The position numbers and the translations under genes were made by a program. From positions 1 through 51,437 of the forward strand of contig JAFAEL010000091.1 in NCBI GenBank assembly GCA_023423995.1: a DNA stretch of 51,437 nt, in the 5' to 3' direction. Below, one piece after another: positions 42,040 to 51,124 of this stretch (positions are counted from its first letter, which is position 1; every line of letters starts with the position of its first letter). The notes beneath the pieces were generated by a model. That model searched no databases. It saw only the letters and a program-made list of their open reading frames with translations, and was not told where the DNA came from. This DNA is from Pseudomonadota bacterium (GTDB lineage Bacteria; Pseudomonadota; Alphaproteobacteria; Rhizobiales; Beijerinckiaceae).

Positions 42040-43397
42040 GGCATCCCTGCTACCCCATCGGAGATCTGCTCCTCTCGACCCGCCTCGAAGCCGAGTCCGC
42101 GGTAGAGACCCGCAACCCGCTCGCGATATCGATCGGTGCTGAACTTCTCGGCCTGAAGCTCGCCGCGCCTCGACAACTCGCGGCACAGATCATCGTCCGA
42201 CGCCAGAGCCACGAGTCCCGCCCGAATGGCGGAGACGTCTGTGGGATCCACCAAGACGGCAGCATCGCCGGCGACCTCTGGCAGGGAGGCAGCATTGGAG
42301 GTGAGGACCGGCGTACCGAGGAGCATGGCTTCCAGCACCGGAAGTCCAAAACCTTCGTAGAGGGACGGAAAGGTCACGGCACGTGCTCCCTTGATGAGGC
42401 TCACAAGAACCTCGTAGGGCGCGTAGGATATCGGCTTGAGCTTGGGACGCGGCCGCCGTCCGGTCACCCCGCGGCGCTGAAACCACTTGTCGTTTATGAT
42501 CCGAAGTTCGTGATCGTTCTGCCATCCTGAAGAACTGACGATCACCAGCGGAAGATCCAAACCAGATGAAAGGAACGCCTGCAGCAGGCGACCGACATTC
42601 TTCTTGGGCTCGATCGCACCGTAGAAGAGGAAATACCCTCCCGGTTCGAGCCCAAACAGGCCTCCGATTTCGTTGGCAACCTCGTCGGAGGTTTTGCTCC
42701 GGAGATGCAGGGGAATGTCGACGGCCTGGTACGTATTTGTCACCCGGCTCTCCGGAACCTTCAGCAGGCGGATGATGTCCTGCTTCGAGGCTTCCGACAC
42801 CGTGACGATATGATCGGCCGTCCTGGCGATCTCCCGATGAAGCTTCAGAAAATACTCCTTGTCGTCCAGCGTGGTGTAGGGGAGGCGCAATGGGACGAGA
42901 TCATGAACCGTGTAGACGTTTGCCGCCTGCGGAAGCCGGAGCGGCGTCGAGAAGGTAAAATGCGCGATATCGGGGCGGTCCTGCATGCGCACTTCCGACA
43001 GGCGTCCATGCGCAAGAAAACTGGACCGAGCGAAGTCGAAGATGCGCTCACCCACCTGGATCTCGTCAAGGACGGGCAGGCGCTCACGGATCGGCCCCGT
43101 GGCGACATGACCGCTCGGCGTGGCGTCGGTCAGCGTAAGGCGCCTGTACATTCCAAGCCGCGCTTGAGCCCAGGTCAGCGCTCGATCGAACTTCCTTCGG
43201 CGCTCCTTCCGCCCTTCGAAAAGGGCGACTTCTCGCAACATAGGATCGGTCGGCACTGGGCAGGGCAGAGCGTAGGCAATCGAAACGCGATAGCCAATCT
43301 GCTTCGCCGTGGCCGCCAAATTCCGGGTGTACGTGGCTATGCCCGTACCCGTGGCCAACGACAGATTCAGACCGTCGTAAAGGATCTTAGAGGGCAT
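42012..43397 (-). CDS. Glycosyltransferase, GT4 family
   Basis: A 461-residue GT-B enzyme. The acceptor domain starts KILYDGLNLSLATGTGIATYTRNLA, typical of mannosyl/rhamnosyl transferases that bind at the Gly-rich loop, then VYTVHDLVPLRLP and IVTVSEASKQDIIRLL. The donor domain holds FLFYGAIEPKKNVGRLLQAF and the full E-x7-E as SLYEGFGLPVLEAML. Start ATG at 43397. It is convergent with the beta-helix gene and divergent from the next GT4 pair. Confidence 0.93.
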   Translation of the reverse strand: MPSKILYDGLNLSLATGTGIATYTRNLAATAKQIGYRVSIAYALPCPVPTDPMLREVALFEGRKERRRKFDRALTWAQARLGMYRRLTLTDATPSGHVATGPIRERLPVLDEIQVGERIFDFARSSFLAHGRLSEVRMQDRPDIAHFTFSTPLRLPQAANVYTVHDLVPLRLPYTTLDDKEYFLKLHREIARTADHIVTVSEASKQDIIRLLKVPESRVTNTYQAVDIPLHLRSKTSDEVANEIGGLFGLEPGGYFLFYGAIEPKKNVGRLLQAFLSSGLDLPLVIVSSSGWQNDHELRIINDKWFQRRGVTGRRPRPKLKPISYAPYEVLVSLIKGARAVTFPSLYEGFGLPVLEAMLLGTPVLTSNAASLPEVAGDAAVLVDPTDVSAIRAGLVALASDDDLCRELSRRGELQAEKFSTDRYRERVAGLYRGLGFEAGREEQISDGVAGMPYGPALRPT

Positions 43398-43686
43398 TCA
43401 GATCCATTCGGCGCTAACCCGAACCCTGTCAACCGAATGCTCCTCCGCGAGCGGTAGCTTATACCCCGAAATTGCCAATACTTAGGGTTGCAACTCTGGG
43501 CTAACATCTTTGCGCCTCAAAAAGGCCTTCTTACGACCGCCCAGCCTCTTCGTTCCACGAGCCGCAAATACGCTCCAGGCTTTCTCCCGGGGAGGAAATT
43601 TGTAGGATCGCTTCGCGACGCAGCTAGCGCTCGTAAACGGTTCTGCTAAAAGCTGCCGCTCGCCCCGCCCGCGAACCTCCATCAGC
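43398..43686. other. Divergent intergenic region of GT4 genes
   Basis: A 289-base region between two divergent glycosyltransferase genes. It is richer in A and T than the flanks around 43450-43520 (GAAATTGCCAATACTTAG). It must contain the promoters, but I cannot place them. I see no supported gene or clear dyad. Confidence 0.4.
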
Positions 43687-45279
43687 ATGCGGCCGCTCGT
43701 CCGGCGCGCCGGATTGAAAATGCGATCACATTCGAGATGCAGGGTCCTGTACGTGAGCGACTCGCTCGGTACGCCCATCCACCCTCGGGGCATTTTCAAC
43801 TACAGCGTTTCGGTCCTGGAAATCCTCCGGTCGCTTGGGATGGAGGTGACCCTCGCCGTCGAAGGCACGCCTGGCTACGGCGGGTACGGCATACGGGGCC
43901 GGATGGCGGAGGATCTCGCGCGGATCGCTCCTCGGGCCCTGGACTCGATGCGGCTGGCTGAAATTTACCGCTATTTCAGCGGGAGCCGGTTCAGCCACAG
44001 GTTCGAATACCGCCAACGCGCCATGCGTGTCCTGGCCAAGCATGCCGCAGGCCTTGTCGCCGTGGCGCAGAGGCAGCTTGCGACGGTGAAACCCGCGCGG
44101 CCTACCTTGGTGCCCAATGAGACCTCGCTCCTAAGCGAAGTGCCGAAGGCTGCGGAACATCTCCTTCTGGCCGATCAGCTGCTCGTGGTGGATGAACTCT
44201 ACTCGGCCTCGATGCTCCGCGCCGTCAACCGCACGGGCCCGGTGCCCCTCGATGCGACGGGTTACGATATCGTGCTCGTCGATACGCCTCACTACGTCGA
44301 GATAACTGGCGCTCGCCGGGACCAGATCATCTCCGTTGTCCACGACCTCATTCCTCTCCAAGATGTTCAGATGTCGAGCGACTGGCGGCTGCTCTTCCAG
44401 AGCAAGCTGGACGTGACACTGAAGAACTCAGGCCACCTCATATTCGTGTCCGAAGCCACGCGCGACACGTTCAACAACCTCTTTCCCGAGCGAGCCAATA
44501 CCCCCAACACCATTCTGTATCCTGCGATTAGGTCTGGACTTCTTGCGTCAGCGGAGGAGCCTGCCGAGCGAGGCTCAGAGTATCTGGAGACAATTGGTAC
44601 GCGGATCAGAACGTCCAGAATCGAACGAAACGCCGACCAGATTTCGGATTCGGCCCTGATCGCGCTCGCCCTCGGGCAAGTCAGCAAAGCCGACCTGCGC
44701 GCCTCGCTCACGATCGGCAGTGACTGGGATCCTTCGCTCCCATTCTTCGCAACCGCCGTGTCCGACGAACCGCGCAAGAACATCGCCATCTTCGTGGAGG
44801 CAGCGGAGGCGCTCCGCGGGCTCGCAAACCTTGTGGTGATGGGTCAGGTCGATGGCAATCGTTACATGGGGCATCAGCCGGAGCGCTATCCCAACCTGCA
44901 CTTTACGGGATACGTCACCGAGACCGAGAAGCTGAACGTCATCCGGGGCTCTACCGGGCTGATTTTCCCGAGTTTCTCAGAAGGCTTCGGAATTCCGGTC
45001 GTGGAGGGCGCAGTCTTCGGGCGGCCGGTGATCTGCTCCGACATTCCGGTCTTCCGGGAGATCACCGGCGGGCTGGCGGTCTACATCGACCCCCACCGTC
45101 CTGATGAACTCGTCAGCGCCGTGCGCGACATCATCAGCAACCCGGACGAGGCAACCGCGCGCGCCGCGCCGCTGCAAGCCCTGTGCCTCTCGCGCTACCG
45201 CCAATCCGCGATGGCAGAGCGTCTGAAACAGACGCTCGTCACGATGGGACGGCTCAAGGAACTGGACCAAGCTGCCTAA
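43687..45279 (+). CDS. Glycosyltransferase, GT4 family (paralogue A)
   Basis: A 530-residue GT-B enzyme, longer than usual because of an insert in the acceptor domain. The first strand is CRVLYVSDSLGTPIHPRGIFNYSV. The donor domain begins LPFFATAVSDEPRKNIAIFVEAAEAL and has the E-x7-E motif as FSEGFGIPVVEGAV. Start could be ATG at 43687 or at 43720; neither has an obvious ribosome binding site. It is followed after 31 bases by a paralogue in the same orientation. Confidence 0.88.
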   Translation: MRPLVRRAGLKMRSHSRCRVLYVSDSLGTPIHPRGIFNYSVSVLEILRSLGMEVTLAVEGTPGYGGYGIRGRMAEDLARIAPRALDSMRLAEIYRYFSGSRFSHRFEYRQRAMRVLAKHAAGLVAVAQRQLATVKPARPTLVPNETSLLSEVPKAAEHLLLADQLLVVDELYSASMLRAVNRTGPVPLDATGYDIVLVDTPHYVEITGARRDQIISVVHDLIPLQDVQMSSDWRLLFQSKLDVTLKNSGHLIFVSEATRDTFNNLFPERANTPNTILYPAIRSGLLASAEEPAERGSEYLETIGTRIRTSRIERNADQISDSALIALALGQVSKADLRASLTIGSDWDPSLPFFATAVSDEPRKNIAIFVEAAEALRGLANLVVMGQVDGNRYMGHQPERYPNLHFTGYVTETEKLNVIRGSTGLIFPSFSEGFGIPVVEGAVFGRPVICSDIPVFREITGGLAVYIDPHRPDELVSAVRDIISNPDEATARAAPLQALCLSRYRQSAMAERLKQTLVTMGRLKELDQAA

Positions 45280-45310
45280 CCCTCAGGCGGGCTCTCAATC
45301 GAGGTCGAGG

Positions 45311-46792
45311 ATGAAGACGAGACGTCCCAAGGTGCTGCTGGTCAGCCAGAACCTTGGAACTCCCGGCGTGCGGAGCGCTTGGCGTGAGTACAGCGTTGCA
45401 CTCCTCGAAAGCCTCAAGGCGCTTGGGGCCGAGATCACACTCGTGGTCGAGCGGAGTGCAGAGTACGAGGACGCAGCGTATTCGGGACCTAGCGCTTCCG
45501 CGGCTCAGAACGCGGCCCGCCTGAGTTCGGTCTACCGGTACCTCAGCACCGGATCGTTCGAGCCAACTCTGTTCTACCAGGGCCGGCTCTCCCGGATGCT
45601 CGCGCTGAAGGCACCGGCTGTGCTGGCTGTCCACGCTCGGCTAAGCCAGCGCCGCGACGATGCGGGGCAGGCTCCGATCTGGAACGAAGCCTCCGAGCTT
45701 ACCGGAATCCCGGAGCGCCTCGATCACCTGAGATCGGCCGACCGCTTCCTCTTCCTCAAGTCCTTCTACTCCTCCGCCAGCCTGCGGGCGGTCTACGGAA
45801 CCGGTCCGGCCGAGATCGACGCGCAGGGCTATGACGCTGCGATCACCGACGGGCTCTTTCCCGTCCGTTTCAGGAATATTCCCGCCGGCTCGGTCGTGAC
45901 GATCATCCACGACCTGTCGACGCTCGAGGCTCCGAGTACCCCTGCGAAGCTTCGCCGCATCACGGGGCAGGCTCTTCTCACTCTCGCGGATCAGAGGGGC
46001 GCCGTCGCCTTCGCGTCGCCAAGCGTCCAAGCGCAGTTTGGGCGCTTTGGGGCCGCCATCCCGGTAACCCGCTCTGTCCCGCTCGGGCCTCTTGCCTCCA
46101 ACCGCTTGCTGAAAATCGCAGCGGAGCCGCCCGTGTTCGAACGCAGCAAACTCCTCGCGCGAGCCGATCTCGCGGCCGAATCCGCCAATCTTTCAGAGAT
46201 GCGCGCTTCAAAGGTCGTGCGGCATCTTCTGCCTGAGCTCTTCGAGGATGGATCCAGGGAAGAACGAGCAGGCTCGCGCAAGTGGGATCCCACCCTGCCC
46301 TACTTTGTGCTCGTGTGGCCTCCAGAACGGCAGGTCGATCTGGGCCTGTCCGAGAAGCTGGCTTCAAAGGCGGAAGGCCGCGCGAACCTGATCGTCCTCC
46401 GCGCACCCGGCCATCGCTCAGCCCACCTCAACCTGTACTGCCCGGACGTCCGTTCGGAACAGGAGCGGCTTGCCCTGCTCGCGGGAGGCAGCGCTCTCGT
46501 CTACCCGGAGCGGACCGGTTCAGGGCCGGCGATCCTCGAGGGCGTTGCCCTGGGGGTCCCGGTGATCTGTCCCGACCTGCCCCTTCATCGCGAGTTCGCA
46601 CCGAACGCCGTCTTCTACGACGGCCCGGCAGACGGCCCGCTGCTCTCGGAGATCGTCCGGGTGCTGGACGCGCCGACAGTAAAAGGTGCTACCGCTTCAG
46701 GGCCGCTGCGCGATCCCGATGCGTTCGCCCGAACGTATCGCGCAGAGCCCAGTGCACGGCTCCAGGAGCTGCTCGGAGCGAACTCGACCTGA
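45311..46792 (+). CDS. GT4-like protein with an altered catalytic motif (paralogue B)
   Basis: A 493-residue protein that aligns by eye with the preceding gene: VLLVSQNLGTPGVRSAWREYSVALLESLKALGAEITLVVE mirrors the N-terminal strand and helix of paralogue A, and VTIIHDLSTLE mirrors its SVVHDLIPLQ. In the donor domain the E-x7-E region reads PERTGSGPAILEGVALGVP: the second Glu is kept, but the first is Thr when aligned. It may have lost activity or shifted in mechanism. The start has GAGGTCGAGG upstream. Confidence 0.8.
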   Translation: MKTRRPKVLLVSQNLGTPGVRSAWREYSVALLESLKALGAEITLVVERSAEYEDAAYSGPSASAAQNAARLSSVYRYLSTGSFEPTLFYQGRLSRMLALKAPAVLAVHARLSQRRDDAGQAPIWNEASELTGIPERLDHLRSADRFLFLKSFYSSASLRAVYGTGPAEIDAQGYDAAITDGLFPVRFRNIPAGSVVTIIHDLSTLEAPSTPAKLRRITGQALLTLADQRGAVAFASPSVQAQFGRFGAAIPVTRSVPLGPLASNRLLKIAAEPPVFERSKLLARADLAAESANLSEMRASKVVRHLLPELFEDGSREERAGSRKWDPTLPYFVLVWPPERQVDLGLSEKLASKAEGRANLIVLRAPGHRSAHLNLYCPDVRSEQERLALLAGGSALVYPERTGSGPAILEGVALGVPVICPDLPLHREFAPNAVFYDGPADGPLLSEIVRVLDAPTVKGATASGPLRDPDAFARTYRAEPSARLQELLGANST

Positions 46793-46936
46793 TTCCGAGC
46801 GAGTGTCTAAACCACGGGTCGTCGGTGGACGACGCCTGTCATCGAGTGGACTCGTAGCCGGTGGCGGCGCTCTGGTCAGCAGCCGCTGCGCGACGCGGCC
46901 AATCAGGGCGTATCACGACACGACAGGGGCAAGCGC

Positions 46937-47941
46937 CTAGCTCGATAGAGGCTCTTCGACGAGCGGCGCGACGATGGGCTGCGTGTCCGGCTCGGCCACC
47001 GAGAACTCCACGTACCCCAGAGACAAGGTCCCATCGAACACGCCCCGCTGGGAGGAGAACCGCACCTCGACCGGCGCCGAAGCGTCCTCGTGCTTGAACT
47101 CGACGACCATGTCGCGACGGCCCGGGACCTCGATGTTGAACGTAGCTTGAGCCAACGTGTTGGTGCCGAACCCGGCAGTGACCTCGATCCCAAAGGTCTG
47201 GCCCACCAGTTGTTCGGCGAAAGCGACGACGGTCCGCGCGCGCCAGATCCCGCGAGGCAGATAGGCGTACGGACCATAGAAGAGGATGCGGGCCCGCCCG
47301 GTGGCGTCGATCGCGCGATCGACAGGCGCGCCATCTCGTGTGGCATCATTGAACAGGAGCCGAGAGGTCAGGACGGATCGCGGTCGAACGCCCTCCCGAA
47401 GCCCGTCGAAGCTTCGCAGCACCGCCCGTACGGTCGCGTCCAGCTCTCGGTTCTGCTCCGATTGGCTCTCCGGGCCCGAAATCTCGCTTTCCGAGCGGAC
47501 CGATCCCAGAGAGAGATCCCGCAGGCCGAGCCTGCTGCCGACGAATTTCAGCAGTTCCTCAGTGGCTTGCGGCGCGGCGGCATCGATCGTCTGGCAGATG
47601 CCGCTTGCTTGCGGCTCGACGAAGCTCGCCAGCCTCATCATCACGGTCCGCGTGCCGTCGAGGAGGCTTTCATGACCGGCGACGAAGGCCATCGGGTCGG
47701 CATGCAGATAGGCAAAGGCAGCACCTGACCTTTCGAGAACGCGAGCCCAGTCTTGAGCGGCATAAGCCACCAAAACGAGCGAATGCGTTGCTTGAGTCGA
47801 GATGGCGTGCGCTGCCACGCCGACGAGATCGTCGACTTCGACAACATCAGTCGGGGTACCAGCCGATGTCAGCGCGGCCGCTACGTCGTGAAGCATGTTG
47901 CGGACCTGCGGCACGGGCAGGCCCAACACGACAACGAGCAT
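46937..47941 (-). CDS. Unrecognised protein with a C-terminal beta-rich domain
   Basis: A protein of about 334 residues if the ATG at 47941 (MLVVVLGLPVPQVRNML) is used; the frame is open back to 48109. The N-terminal part begins like a P-loop/Rossmann-type strand-helix, with LVLVAYAAQDWARVLERSGAAF later. The C-terminal region from ILFYGPYAYLPRGIW to about residue 330 has alternating strands (QATFNIEV, DMVVEFKHED, PVEVRFSS) like a carbohydrate-binding beta-sandwich, by appearance only. No residue set fits a known enzyme. It lies in the glycosyltransferase cluster and may act on the capsule. Confidence 0.6.
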   Translation of the reverse strand: MLVVVLGLPVPQVRNMLHDVAAALTSAGTPTDVVEVDDLVGVAAHAISTQATHSLVLVAYAAQDWARVLERSGAAFAYLHADPMAFVAGHESLLDGTRTVMMRLASFVEPQASGICQTIDAAAPQATEELLKFVGSRLGLRDLSLGSVRSESEISGPESQSEQNRELDATVRAVLRSFDGLREGVRPRSVLTSRLLFNDATRDGAPVDRAIDATGRARILFYGPYAYLPRGIWRARTVVAFAEQLVGQTFGIEVTAGFGTNTLAQATFNIEVPGRRDMVVEFKHEDASAPVEVRFSSQRGVFDGTLSLGYVEFSVAEPDTQPIVAPLVEEPLSS

Positions 47942-48158
47942 GAAAGGGTTCGAGTTGATGAGTAACGGTCCGATCCGCGTAAAGGACCGGGCAGGCTGCG
48001 GCAAGCTCTTAGCAACTCGCCTGAGCCTCGACGGCGAGCAGCTGACATGCGGGATGGCCTTGCAGGGGAGCGAGGCGGCCCAGCACGCCCCTTCGGAGCG
48101 CTCGCTCATCGCCGGCCAAGCCAGAGCGGCCGAGCAGCCAGTTCCTCGTTCTCTGCGG

Positions 48159-49121
48159 TCAGGCGGCGCTCCGCAGGGCGGCCTTTACCTGCCCGTAGGC
48201 GCGTCGCCAGACGGGGACAGCCAGTTCTTCGATTAGCCTCGCGACCTCCTGGCGGGCGGCCGCGAGTTCCCGCTCTTCGGCCGAGATGCGCTCCCGCAGA
48301 TGATCATTCTCCTGACCGGCCGCCGTGAGCTCTCGCTCCGCAGCCGAGATGCGCTCTCGTAGGTCGTCGTTGTCCCGACGAGCAGCGGCGAGCTCCCGCT
48401 GCGCGGTGGACAGGCATTCCCTGAGGTGCTCCTTCTCGTGGTAGTAAGCTGCCTTGAGGTAGTCGTCGGCGCGGTAGAGGAAGGCCGATTTCAGTTCGGG
48501 GTGCTCGGGCGCTACGTAGAAGCGATTCAAGTCGTCCGTCAGGACGAACTCGTAGCCGGCGGCCGTAAGGATCGGCTCCCAGCTCTCGTAAGATGGGGCT
48601 GACGTCAACGGCTCCGTTGCCTCGACAAGGACGATCCAGGGTCGCCAGCGTGTGAAATCCGCGCCCTTCAGGGCGGCCTCCTCGCCACCCTCGCAGTCCA
48701 CCTTCAGGAAGTGGACTGGACGGTCCTTGACATGCTCCTCACAGATCGACGCCAGGGTTCTGCACTCGACCGAGTAGGACACCCTCTCGCGGCCTTCGGC
48801 TTCGGCGGCAGAGGCATATTTGCTGTTGGAGGTGGACAGGCCCGTGCCGACGATCTCGTGGAACGTCGTCTCGCCGGGGGCGTCCCAGGCTGCTGCCCGA
48901 ATGTTGATGTCGCGGGGCCGGTCACGCTCGAACAGCGCAAAGGCCGCTGGGGTGGGCTCGATGTTGATGCCGCTCCACCCGTGATCGTAGAAGAGCTTCG
49001 TCACGGAATCGACCTCCGGATGAAACCCTCCGACGTCGATATACAGGCCATCCTGTACGCGCCCCGAGAGAGCACGCCACAGCAGCACGTCTTCGTAGAT
49101 CTGCGCGTAGGAGAAGAGCAC
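48159..49121 (-). CDS. FkbM-family methyltransferase with a C-terminal coiled-coil tail
   Basis: A 320-residue protein. Residues 5-200 have the FkbM fold: AQIYEDVLLWRAL, the SAM-binding LYIDVGGFHPEVDS (about 26-39), INIEPTPAAFALFE, then HFLKVDCEGGEEAALKG (about 137-153). FkbM enzymes O-methylate sugars or polyketides, so a sugar residue of the capsule is a likely target. Residues 234-296 are three 21-residue repeats of charged heptads (RERISAAERELTAAGQENDHL and close variants) predicted as a coiled coil. The start is GTG with AGAGG upstream. Confidence 0.85.
   Translation of the reverse strand: MLFSYAQIYEDVLLWRALSGRVQDGLYIDVGGFHPEVDSVTKLFYDHGWSGINIEPTPAAFALFERDRPRDINIRAAAWDAPGETTFHEIVGTGLSTSNSKYASAAEAEGRERVSYSVECRTLASICEEHVKDRPVHFLKVDCEGGEEAALKGADFTRWRPWIVLVEATEPLTSAPSYESWEPILTAAGYEFVLTDDLNRFYVAPEHPELKSAFLYRADDYLKAAYYHEKEHLRECLSTAQRELAAARRDNDDLRERISAAERELTAAGQENDHLRERISAEERELAAARQEVARLIEELAVPVWRRAYGQVKAALRSAA
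48234..48422 (-). repeat. 63-bp tandem repeat, 3 copies, encoding a coiled coil
   Basis: Units 48360-48422, 48297-48359 and 48234-48296, each encoding 21 residues (three heptads) of the FkbM-like protein's tail. The second and third units differ at a few residues. Confidence 0.82.
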
Positions 49122-49483
49122 CTAGAGCCTCTTCGCTTGGACCTCTTGAACTAGCAGCGGGGACTCTCGAGGCGCAACCGCCAACGCGAGGGGAATTGGT
49201 CTAACAATACCATCGCAAGACGGAGCGCGCTCAACGGAACGACCGTTGAGACTTCGTACAAATCCCCCGACCTAACCGGCGAGCAGCCTGATGCCGCCCT
49301 GTTTTCTTAGATTGTTCTTATGATTCTGGGCTCCGCAACAAAGCTGCTCAGAGTGCGCCAGGGGGCAGTGAAGCCCCGGGTCGGGCGGCTTGATGTCGGC
49401 CGCGCCTTGCCTTTTGCTTCCCGGGTTGGCCCAGCTTCCGAAATCTCGCGCAGCGGCCATACTGCACCGCGGAGGCAGGGTTC
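49122..49483. other. 362-base divergent intergenic region
   Basis: Between the FkbM gene and the SMP-30 gene. No gene is supported. It contains the dyad at 49230-49250 and an A/T-richer patch with TTTTCTTAGATTGTTCTTATG near 49302-49322 that may hold a promoter. Confidence 0.45.
49230..49250. promoter_or_regulatory. 8-bp dyad upstream of the SMP-30 gene
   Basis: Arms CTCAACGG and CCGTTGAG are perfect with a 5-base spacer. It is 234 bases before the SMP-30 start and 109 from the FkbM start. The form fits the dimeric operators of sugar-responsive repressors. Confidence 0.42.
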
Positions 49484-50425
49484 ATGTGGCAGCCGGCGAG
49501 TCTCTACCCCGATCCGGCGATCGAGATCCTGGACGACAGCTTCCTCAAGTACCGGGTCTTCAGCGCCGCCGTGGAGCGGCTCGCGACCGGGTTTCGCTGG
49601 GCCGAGGGGCCGGTCTGGTTCGGGGATCAGCGGCAGCTGATCTGGAGCGACATTCCCAACGACCGGATGATGCGGTGGGACGAGGAGACCGGCGCAGTCT
49701 CCGTTTTCCGCAAGCCCTCCAACTGGAGCAACGGCAACACCCGCGACCGTCAGGGCCGTCTCGTCACTTGCGAGCACGGGCGCCGGGTGACCCGTACGGA
49801 ATATGACGGCTCGATCACCGTGCTGGCCGACAGCTTCGACGGAAAGCGGCTGAACTCTCCGAACGACGTCGTCGTGAAGTCCGATGGCTCGATCTGGTTC
49901 ACGGATCCGGTCTTCGGCATCCTCGGCAACTACGAGGGGCGGGTCGCTTCTCCCGAATTGCCGCAGAACGTCTATCGGATCGACGGCGAGACGGGTGAGC
50001 TGACCGTCGTCGCCGAGGATCTGCGCGGCCCGAACGGCCTCGCCTTCTCGCCGGACGAGAGCGTCTTCTACCTCGTCGACTCTCGCGCCACTCCGCACCG
50101 GCGGATCCTCGCCTACGACGTGACGGAGGGCGGGCGCGCCATAACCAACAAGCGCACCTTCATCGACGCGGGGCCGGGCGGTACGCCCGACGGCTTCCGG
50201 GTCGATGTCGACGGCAACCTCTGGTGCGGCTGGGGCATGGGCTCGCCCGAACTCGACGGCGTGATGATCTTCAACCCGGACGGGCGACTGATCGGCCGTA
50301 TCCGGCTGCCCGAACGTTGCGCCAATGTCTGCTTCGGCGGGCCGATGCGGAACCGGCTCTTCATGGCGGCGAGCCAATCCGTCTACGCCCTCTATGTGAA
50401 CACCCAGGGCGTCGCCGGAGGCTGA
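49484..50425 (+). CDS. SMP-30/gluconolactonase-family lactonase
   Basis: A 313-residue six-bladed beta-propeller, the usual size for the family. The divalent metal residues are in place: Glu41 (WAEGPVW), Asn127 (SPNDVV), Asn184 (GPNGLAFSP) and Asp236 (TPDGFRVD). It would hydrolyse a sugar lactone such as gluconolactone or xylonolactone. Start ATG has GGAGGCAGGG upstream. It is followed after 64 bases by the YidB-like gene and then a dehydratase, a set like the lactonase-dehydratase part of non-phosphorylated sugar pathways. Confidence 0.92.
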   Translation: MWQPASLYPDPAIEILDDSFLKYRVFSAAVERLATGFRWAEGPVWFGDQRQLIWSDIPNDRMMRWDEETGAVSVFRKPSNWSNGNTRDRQGRLVTCEHGRRVTRTEYDGSITVLADSFDGKRLNSPNDVVVKSDGSIWFTDPVFGILGNYEGRVASPELPQNVYRIDGETGELTVVAEDLRGPNGLAFSPDESVFYLVDSRATPHRRILAYDVTEGGRAITNKRTFIDAGPGGTPDGFRVDVDGNLWCGWGMGSPELDGVMIFNPDGRLIGRIRLPERCANVCFGGPMRNRLFMAASQSVYALYVNTQGVAGG

Positions 50426-50489
50426 ACCCCGCCGACCATTCCCCGTTGTTGCTCCGCAGCTTCTCGACGAAGCTGAACGGGAGGAGCAG

Positions 50490-51017
50490 ATGAGCGACAG
50501 TCGGTTTCCATCCATGACGGCGCTGCTCGGGCTTCTGGCCATGGCCGGCTATCAGAACCGGGACAAGATCGCCGAGATGCTGGGCAGCCTTGGCGGGCAT
50601 GGCGGATCGCCCCAAGGCCAAGGCGGGCAACCGAACCAGGGTAGCCAAGCAGGACAGGCTGGCGGTCTCGGCGGGCTCCTCGGAGGATTGCTAGGGGGCG
50701 GCGAGCAAACGCAGGCAGCGCCGGGCGGAGGAGGCGGCTATGGCGGAAATCCGGGCGGCTTCCTCGGGAGCGGGCTGAACGAGTTGCGCGACCGCTTCGC
50801 CGAGGCCGGACAGCGTGATGCGGTGGAGTCCTGGGTCGGAACCGGACCGAACCGCGAGATCGCCGAGAACGAACTCGAGCAGGCGATCGGCACCGATGTC
50901 CTGCAAGCCCTCTCGCAGCGGACGGGCCTGTCCCGCGAGGAACTCCTCGCACGGCTCACGCGCGCGCTGCCGGACGCGGTCGATCGTTACACGCCGGACG
51001 GGCGGGTCCCGGGCTAG
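50490..51017 (+). CDS. YidB-like (DUF937) protein
   Basis: A 175-residue protein. The N-terminal helix MTALLGLLAMAGYQNRDKIAEML is followed by a long Gly/Gln-rich linker (about residues 38-90, with LGGLLGGLLGGGEQ), then the DUF937 C-terminal segment with VESWVGTGPNREIAENELEQAIG and LSREELLARLTRALPDAVDRYTPDGRVP. These last two are the known YidB pattern. Function is unknown in the family. The start has GGGAGGAGCAG upstream. Its placement among sugar-acid genes looks accidental. Confidence 0.9.
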   Translation: MSDSRFPSMTALLGLLAMAGYQNRDKIAEMLGSLGGHGGSPQGQGGQPNQGSQAGQAGGLGGLLGGLLGGGEQTQAAPGGGGGYGGNPGGFLGSGLNELRDRFAEAGQRDAVESWVGTGPNREIAENELEQAIGTDVLQALSQRTGLSREELLARLTRALPDAVDRYTPDGRVPG

Positions 51018-51029
51018 CGACCATCACGG

Positions 51030-51056
51030 GCGGGCCACTAAGTGAGAGTGGCCCGC
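51030..51056. terminator. Hairpin after the YidB-like gene
   Basis: Arms GCGGGCCAC (51030-51038) and GTGGCCCGC (51048-51056) with a 9-base loop, 13 bases after the stop. There is no T tract, so its action as a terminator is uncertain. Confidence 0.6.
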
Positions 51057-51124
51057 ATCCGCCGATCCGGCTAACCTTCCGGCCCAGGGCCAGGCATAGG
51101 CCGAAGGGACGGGTGGGAGTCGGG

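Noticed and set aside
43990..44020. GGTTCGAAT-like sequence that could be a tRNA T-loop
   Set aside because: It lies inside a glycosyltransferase frame and no acceptor stem or anticodon arm could be paired around it.
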